Assembly (NCBI GenBank): GCA_946902875.1
Contig: OX336340.1
Span: forward strand, 22,831,566-22,895,565
Reading direction: 5' to 3'
Length of the DNA: 64,000 nt
Origin: Nematopogon swammerdamellus
Taxonomy: Eukaryota; Arthropoda; Insecta; Lepidoptera; Adelidae
Part shown: piece after piece, positions 23,701 to 32,700 of the stretch
Layout: the number at the start of each line of letters is the position of its first letter
Position numbering within the stretch: position 1 is the first letter of the stretch
Translations under genes and position numbers: made by a program
Notes under the pieces: generated by a model
Database searches by the model: none
What the model saw: the letters and a program-made list of their open reading frames with translations, nothing else
Told to the model about the DNA's origin: nothing

Positions 23701-26700
23701 TAATTACCAAGAAATTATAGGGCTCACTCCAAATTCTCGCCGCAATATGACGGAAATCATTAAACGACATATCGCTATTAACATGCTCATCGTAAACATG
23801 TTTCAGATTTACATCATCCTGCCGAAAAAGTATAATCAAATTAGCATTATCCCTCACAAGCTGCTTCGGTATCTTCGAGTATGTTTGAGTCAAGTAAAAA
23901 CAGTCGATAAATGCATGTCTTCCCATCGAAAAGAAATCGCGAATATTATCCTGCTTTTCACACGCAATATCGTCAAAAATAAAAATGGAATCCGGCAATG
24001 TTTCCAGGAGTGATATAACTTTTTCATTATCATTAAATTTTTCAAATCTTACTTCAGGTATATTTTCGAAAACTTTGCTAAGGAAAAGGTATTTCGGTTG
24101 GAATATTGTTTTTGAGTAAAGATAAATGTTTCTATATTTTAACCCATTCTCGTGTAATAAGAGTGCTAAAATCAGGTTTGTTTTCCCGGAATTACTGGCT
24201 CCGCATACTAAAGATACTATTCTAGATCCTTATACTATTCGGTAGAAGACTGCAATGCCTCGGCGCTGAATTTTCACTTTCACCGCAGCGATAAGCGAAA
24301 TTTAAATCTAATAATATAGGTTGTTTTACAAATTTCATGACCGCTATACTCCTAATATAATTCCTTACTCAGCTGCTGAATGCGCATATATGATTATCTT
24401 CAGCAAAGCCACCCCCTTTTATAAATTCCGGCTGTATGAAAAAAAAAAAACGTTTTACATGCAATATAATCTAAAAAAGGGATGTATGCCTAATTAACGC
24501 TTTACTATGCGCGAATTTGACATCCGCAATGCTTTCAGCGATGCGTGTCTAGCAAGCTCGTGCACACCACTGTAGGTACTAATCGATGAAAAATAAAAAA
24601 AATTCATGTTGCGGCAGGCTTAACTTGAAATATTTTTCGATAGCACGAATTTGACATCTGCAATGATTTCAGCGAAACGTGTCTAGCAAGCTCGCCCATG
24701 TATCTGCAGGTGCTACTCGATGAAAAAAAAACATGTTAGAACAGGTTTTACTTGAAATATTGATGAAATTATCATGGCTGCAGCGATGCGAACTCCTCCG
24801 CTCTCGCGGCACTTCAGCTTTACATTTCGAATACTTCACACGCCTGCATCATGTCGGTAAGCCTCATATTATAATAATAACAACTATTTCCATGTTTCAC
24901 TATGGTGATAAAGGAAGAATAAATAAATAAATAAATAATAACTATTTTCATGTTTTCCAGCATTACATAAAATAATGTTTAATTGTTTTTTTCAGATTCG
25001 CGATCAGGAAGCCATGACATATCGCGATGCAAGTTCAAAACCTCTCATACTTCAAACTTATAATGATATTTTAAAAAACGAGCGGAGCGCCGGATGTCTC
25101 AAGAGTTATGGGATAGACGAAACAGGCGTTTTCAAAAATGCGAGCCAGTCCACTAGTCAAGGACGGGGAAAAAAGAAGATGCAAGCTGCCGTTAAACAAC
25201 AGCCGTCATCATACATAATAACACCGCAGCAGGCTCGGGGACACCATCTAATAAAAATTCAGATGTATGATTTAGTAGGGAGCGAAGCTTCTGAAGTTCT
25301 AGCAGTGCAGTCTCAGTACGTGGTTGTTGAAAGCGGTTATAATGAAATTATGGATTTAACTCAAAATATTTTAAGAAAGATATCCCGAGAATGTACATTT
25401 TCCACGCTGTAGTGTTAGCATAATATCGTAAGGTTTATTGTTTATTTTTATTTTTATAAATAAATTAAACATGAAATTTAAAGAATAAATAAATGTATAT
25501 GTAAGCTACTTCTTGAGTTTTAATTTCCCAGCAAATTTACGATTTAAATTCAAGTAAAAAAAAAACATTATGCATAAATCTATTCTCATTTGAAAGTAGT
25601 CATATTACGAGAATAATTTTGTATTTACATAATATTAATAATATAATAATACGCTTTACACCGCTTAATATGCGGCGAGGATGGGTTTACCGCCTTAGTA
25701 AATTTTTCCCAGCCAACATACATTATGCTCAATAAATATATGTGCAATAACATGCATATATGCACATACCGCATGCAGTATCTCTACAGGCTTTTTTTTA
25801 TTGACAGACAGGCATACAGGCAGGCAGGCAGTGAGGTGTTTTTTGTAAGCACTCCTTTATTCCTTTTAATGTGCGGAACCCTAAAATTTCATATAGAGCG
25901 GTCGCATAGATGTATTTTTACGAATTAACACCGCCGCCGGGCATTGAAGTTTCGAATTTCACTCGCCGCGCCACAGCGCCTTGCTTTGTACAAAGCCGCC
26001 TGCGAAGCAATATTATTTCAATTCCCGTGAAAATGCTGATTCGCCTGACTGCATTATTCTGTAAAGACATGCTCACACACGGTTTTGATGATGAAATATG
26101 GAAGACGGGCGGATCGTTGCATACAAACATTGTATTTACTGTAAGATTTCAGTCCCTATGTGAATCTGGCTTTATGCGTTGGTTTTTGTATAAATTTGAC
26201 GTCGCGCTAGTACCGGGCATCATTCAGTTGAGCAGTAAGCAGTAAGTACAAGTGCCTAGTGAAAAGTGGAAAGTGAACAAGTAAGTGCCTGCCCCGCCTT
26301 CGCCGAGACTCAAGGAACTCGACTGGTAAGTTTTATCTCTTCATAACTAGGGCAATTTTTACTTGTTATTCAGACTCTTTGCACTGTTTTTAATTGAAAA
26401 AATACTTTGAAATTTCAAATAAAACACTTGATCAATTCCCGTCTGTTTTCCAATTTTTAAGCATCACAATTTCAAATACTTGTAAAAATTTCATGCATGT
26501 TTAAACTCTGCTCTGTCTCATGTTTTTAAGCGATGTAATGATTGATTGACTCTTGCGCTCGTTCAAATACTTGCAAATTTTCTTTTCTTTGAAACTTTGT
26601 AAATAATTATGCTATAAAACTTGTCCTCCCCGCTTGTTTCAGATCGGAGCGTCGGAGAGAAATCAAGCGGTCTCGAGAAATCCTTCAGCACGGCGCTGTG

Positions 26701-29700
26701 CACAGCAGATACAGTCATGTAAGTAAGTAGAAGTATTTTACAATATCTAGAAAACATTATCTTTTTCTTCAACGCCGCGCATGTTTTGAAGTGAACTCAA
26801 GTAACTGTCACGCTCAGCATTTCCGCCGCGCAGTCCTACGGACAGCTTTTTTTATTCTAAACCACTGCAGCTATTATTTCTTCTTTACAGGAGCAAGAAA
26901 GCCAGCCTTCCTAGCCTCTTATCTTCCGATGAGGACGTTGCAGCACCGTCGTCTCTGATACCTGACCGGAAGAAAAAGAGAACTCCAGCTGCCCGGCCGT
27001 CAGCGTCTAGCAAGAAATCGCGATCCAATCCTCTCCCAAGTTCTACACACTCGTCCGGCGAGGAAGACATCGTGCGGCCCTCGAAGAAGCGCTCCCCATC
27101 GCATGGTGAGGTTGCTAATAACAAGCTTGCGTATCAGCTATTCGGTACCGATAGCGAGGATGGCGGTGAGAAACAGGAGCGACCAAAAATATTGCTCGCT
27201 AATTCTTTAAGCCGTCGGTCATCGTGCGGATACTCGAAGCATGAGCTGACTGTTAAGGACGGCGAATACTATGTAGAATTAAAAATTTACAACTCGAAAG
27301 ACATTGCTATGGTGAGGCCTGCCGACCGCTGGAGGCATGCCCTCATAACGCTGCGCGAGAATTTAGCCGAAAATTCCACTGGGTGGTCCCACCTGCAGTC
27401 GTTTGTAAAAGAAGAGAAAAAATTTTATGATAAGAAGCAGTAATTAAGAAATTTATAATATTGAGGAAGCAGTTTAGGGATTACTTTTAATAATGTACTG
27501 TGAAAAATGTAATGTTAGCGTTCACAAATCCTATTTTCATGCTCATAAGAGAAGCAATTTACATAAAACGAATAGTCTATTGAGCACCGAATTTGGTAAT
27601 GTGAGACTGATCGCGTCAGCTTTTAAAAAAAGAGTATGCAGTTACCGTATACAACCATCGCAAAAACTTATCACGCCTGAGGCATTCTTGAAGCAAGTAA
27701 AATCAGAAGTAAAAACTCTTATAGAAATACACTTAGAGAAGCATACATCGCTTAAAGTAAATTTGGAATTCTTTGCTCATTTTACTCTACCTCAAAACGA
27801 TGAAACCGAGTTGAAATCATTTAATACGCGGTATGAGGCTATACTGAGAGGTACTAACATCGCGATATTTTACAAGCATGCTGTAGAACGTTTAATTCAC
27901 AAAAGTTCTGAATTTGAACATCGAGATAGCGGATGGACACTTAAAAATGTTGCGTACCTTGAGCTAAACATTAATAGATATAATCCTTTGAGGGCTGGAT
28001 CGTACATTCCCTTGCCGCCAGCTCTTCGACGCAATAAAAGTTGTTTAAATATTCAAAATAGCGATAAATACTGCTTTGCGTGGTGTATCACAGCGCATTT
28101 ACATCCTGCTTCCAGAAACCCACACAGAGTTAATTCATATCCGCACTTTTCCACAGTGCTTAACACATATAATCTAAATTTCCCGCCCAGTTTTGAAGAT
28201 ATAACATTTTTTGAAAATAGCAATCCATGCATTAGCGTGAATGTGTACGGGTTAGCCTCAAATTCTAATGTAAACGGGCCTCTATACAGGACTCAAAACA
28301 GAAAATACAATCATATAAATTTATTGTTCATACAGAAGGGCGGGAAGTCGCATTACTGCCTGATCACAAATCTCGGTCTTTTGGTTCAAAAACAAATATC
28401 AAAGCATCATGGGAAATCCTTTCTTTGTGAAGATTGCTTGCTTACTTTTACCAGTGAAAATAAATTTAATGGGCATGACTGCTCTCGAGTGCGAACCATA
28501 TTGCCCGCAAAAGACACTTTCTTAGAATTTCATAATTGGGAAAAAATGCAGAGAGTTCCATTCGTTATTTACGCTGACTTTGAAAGTATACTGAAGCCGT
28601 GTTTAGACGAGAGTCGGGATACAGAAAAGACATGTTATGCTACAATACACGAGCCTAGTTGTTTTGCATTTTATATATGCTCAGCTTTAAAACCTGAATT
28701 AAATAAACTAGTCCAGTATCGAGGGCGCGATTGCGTGAAAAAATTCGTGAAAATGCTTACAAAAGAAGTTCTTCAACTTGACGGTATATTACATACAGCC
28801 ACGCCTATGAAGACCTTGAACTCAGAGCAGGAAAAGCTTTTAGCGGAAGCAGAAAAATGTCATATATGCGGGGATTATTTATTCGGTGACATAGTAGCGG
28901 ATCATGATCATATGACTGGGGAGCTAAGAGGCCCAGCTCATTCGAGCTGCAATTTATCATTTAAAAAATGCTCGTTTGTACCTGTATTCTTCCATAATTT
29001 GACTGGTTACGACAGCCATTTATTTATCAAAGAGTTAGGCAGCACGCCAGGTGTTATAAAAATTATACCTAAAAATAAAGAAAATTATATATCATTTACT
29101 AAATACATCCCTCTAAGCAAAGATCATTTCGCGCAGATAAAATTTGTTGATTCGTTCAAATTTTTAAATTATAGTCTTGAAAAACTCGCTCAGAGTCTTA
29201 ACGATACAGGTTTTACACATTTGAAGTCGTTCTTTCCCGAGCGCGAACTTTTCAACTTGATACGCCGTAAAGGAGTGTTCCCATACGACTATGTTGATTC
29301 CTGGGGTAAATATGATGAAATCGAGTTACCGTTAAAAGATAGTTTTTACAACGCGCTCACTTCGGCTGATATATCGCAAAGCGATTATGAGCATGCTGTA
29401 AATGTTTGGAGACAATTTAGAGTTAAAAGTTTGGGTCAATATACAGAACTTTACTTAAAAAGCGATGTTCTGTTATTGTGCGATATATTTGAAAACTTTA
29501 GGAATATGAGCTTAAAACATTACAAGCTCGATCCGGCTTATTATGTAACCTCGCCGGGGCTGAGCTGGGATGCGATGCTACTTCACACTAAAGTCAAACT
29601 TGAATTGATCTCTGATATAGAGATTTATCAATTTTTCGAGAAAGGTGTTCGAGGAGGATTGGCTCAGGTCTCTTTGCGATATTGTAAACCTAATAACAAG

Positions 29701-32700
29701 TATCTGCCTGATCATGACGAGTCATTACCCTCAAGTTTTTGCATATATCTCGATTCAAATAACTTATATGGCTTTTCCATGATGAGGAAAATGCCGGTGT
29801 CCCAATTTTCATTTTTAACCGCTAATGAAATCGCGAGCTTGGACATTCGCTCGGTCCCCGATAACAGCGACATTGGCTATGTTTTGGAGGTTGATTTGAA
29901 ATACCCGTCATATTTGCACGACGATCATTCGGATTTACCTTTCGCGCCTGAAAAACTTACACCGCCTGGCGGCGCTAACTCGAAACTCATAGCAAGTTTA
30001 TATCACAAACATAACTATGTTATTCATTACATCCACTTAAAGACATGTCTGAATAATGGTTTGATATTGAAAAAAGTGCATAGAGCACTCGTTTTCAAGC
30101 AGGATGACTTTCTGAAAAAGTATATTGAACTTAACACTTCTTTGCGCACGGTTGCCAAGTCAGAATTTGAAAAGGATAATTTTAAAAAAATGAATAACGC
30201 TATCTTCGGAAAAACAATCGAAAACAAACGTAAGCAAGCTAATGTGAAATTAGTGAACTCGTGGAGAGACGATCGTAATATAACGAACAAGATTTTAAGC
30301 GCTGAAAAACTCGTATGCATGCCTAACTTCAAAAGCATTTCGATATTTTCAGAAAATCTAGCAGCGGTTCAATTGCATCCTGAAGAAATTGTTTTGGACA
30401 GGCCAATTTACATCGGTTTTACCGTATTAGAACTTTCGAAAGCCCATCTATACAATTTTCATTACTCTGTAATGAAGCGAAAGTTCAGTAAAAATATAAA
30501 ATTATGTTATACTGATACGGACAGTTTACTTTACCATGTGTTTACTGATGACATATACAGAGATATAAAAGACGATATTTCAAATTTTGATACAAGCAAC
30601 TTTGCCTGCAATAATATTTACGGTATACCTAGAGTAAATATGAAAGTTCCCGGTCTCTTCAAAGACGAAATGGGAGGTGTGGTTATATCAGAGTTCATAG
30701 GACTTCGCGCTAAACTGTACTGCATAAAAACATCGGATTCATCTATAAAGAAAGCAAAAGGTATATCCGGATCTGTTACCAAGCAATTACGCAGCGATGA
30801 ATACAAACACGCTCTTGACAGCGGCGCGATAGTTCGGCGTAAAATGCATACTATTCGATCGGTTAATCACAATGTATTTACACAGGAAATCTTTAAATCG
30901 GTGCTCGATAGATCTGATGATAAGCGGCGATTGTTGAAAAGAAGCTATAATACTTTGCCATGGGGGCATTATAAATTGTAATTGCGTCTTAAAAATAATT
31001 AATTTACGTGTTTGCGTGTTTGATCTGCTGTTTTTTTATACTTTTTATAAGCTAAGTACTTGCCCTATGAAGGCATTATAATTGTAACCGTATCTTATAA
31101 TTAATCCAAGTGTTTTTATGATGCTGTTCATGTAATAGAATAAATAAAATATTCTTGTTTGCTAATAAACATGTTTTATTTTAATTAGACCTCCATTACT
31201 ATACGTGTTCATGATATAAAACTTGGCAAAAATATAGCCTCCTACGAGAATTTCAGGGAAATAGGAAAGATTTCATAATATAGTCTGGTTGTGGAGGGCT
31301 TGATGAATTTCCTGCTTGATGGGGTATTTGAGTATGTATGTACAATAGCTCGCATGCAAACGATAAAGAGATTCATTACATGAAATTTAATAGTGCTCCA
31401 CGGGCGGGTGGGCTTTAGACAAAGCGAGAATTGCTTGAAATACTTAGAATATAAAAAAATATTGCATACAATATTTTATAAAGCATGCATGCCTTACTTA
31501 CAGCGTCTCTAAAAAAAAAAATTGCAAACATTTATAATCGCTATATGCAGCTCATCGGCATTCAGTCTTATCAATACATGAATATCAGCAGGTAAATTGA
31601 GTTTTATCGATTTGAAGTTAACAGAATTTAACCTCGACTTTATTCAAATAATCAGCATAGTTGCCCGCAGCGATACAGTAGAATTGGGTTATCTAATTCA
31701 CCTCGGCAGAAACATCTTGGTGTTCAGGATAATGAGCATGAGCGAAGCGATGCGAGTTAGACTGAACGGCATGATGTTTGTCGAGGTGAATTAGATAGCC
31801 CAATTCTACACTACTAAAGTAACTTACTCCATTAGCATACCACACACAATACCACATTCATTATAACATTATTTTTAAATAGGTACACTATGACCTGTCC
31901 GAGTGTGCACAGACACCTAATGGATGCATTATAAATAAATAAAATAAATAAATAAATAAACATCCCTTACAGATTTATTATTAGTATTGATTGATATCAG
32001 ATAGACAACTAGGTACGTACTATATTATTTAGCTCTAAAGATTTAGCAAACCATGTCAGGTTCTATAAAAACAAATTGTGTTTAATATGAGTGCATTCCA
32101 ATTCCAAGGTTAAAAAAGGACACGACTGAGTGTTTTTTTTTTTATGGAACCCCTGACACGGTTGGCTACATCACCTACAACATCCGTGATGTCAGCCCAT
32201 AACACAGGGTGAACTAGGTGCCATGTCAGTGCTTCCCTTCATTTCATGTCGGCTACACTAAACTGGACGGAAAACACGAACTATTTACATAGCCGTTTCG
32301 ACCGACGTTTCGTTCAGTGCGGTGGTACCCCCGGCCGGGATAAACCCTACCACCTAGTAAGGTAAGAAGGGAAGGGACCTACAGTTTAACGTGGAATCCG
32401 AACCACGGTCAGCCTCCAACGGTCGAGCGGTCACCCATCCAAAAACTGACCGCGCTCAGCGTTGCTTAATAACAGTTGACTAACCAACCGCGCCACTGAG
32501 CTACCGAGGCTGACGAATTTTCTTATCCCTTAGTCGACTTTTACGACATGCGACGGGGAGAGATGCAGTGGGGCTATTCTTTTTAAGTACCGACCCCACA
32601 CGGTGATTTCATGTGTGCATTTTCCGATTGGAACAGCTTGTTTTAGTATGGAAATAACAAAAATAATACTTAAAAAAATCAATAAATGCAAATAATGATA

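Larger units (their letters stand above)
21022..31815. mobile_element. Polinton/Maverick (adintovirus-like) element, 10.8 kb, partly degraded
   Basis: Supported by a 6-bp target duplication, termini beginning AGTAGTGTA, and a gene set of protein-primed PolB, FtsK/HerA-type packaging ATPase, retroviral-type integrase C-terminus with chromodomain, and a PLA2-domain virion-like protein. Genes are arranged in two divergent blocks: minus strand from 24338 leftwards and plus strand from 24851 rightwards. Typical Polintons are 15-20 kb; hexon-like capsid, penton, protease and the integrase core are not seen. The polymerase is uninterrupted, whereas the ATPase has a frameshift and the integrase is truncated. 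It is inserted in P450 intron 2, with PolB antisense to the P450. Confidence 0.92.

Noticed and set aside
25910..26245. 111-codon ORF in the Polinton
   Set aside because: No recognisable domain, and it overlaps the best promoter candidate; kept only as unassigned DNA.
30027..30338. Antisense ORFs inside PolB
   Set aside because: They lie opposite a motif-complete polymerase frame and have no independent support.
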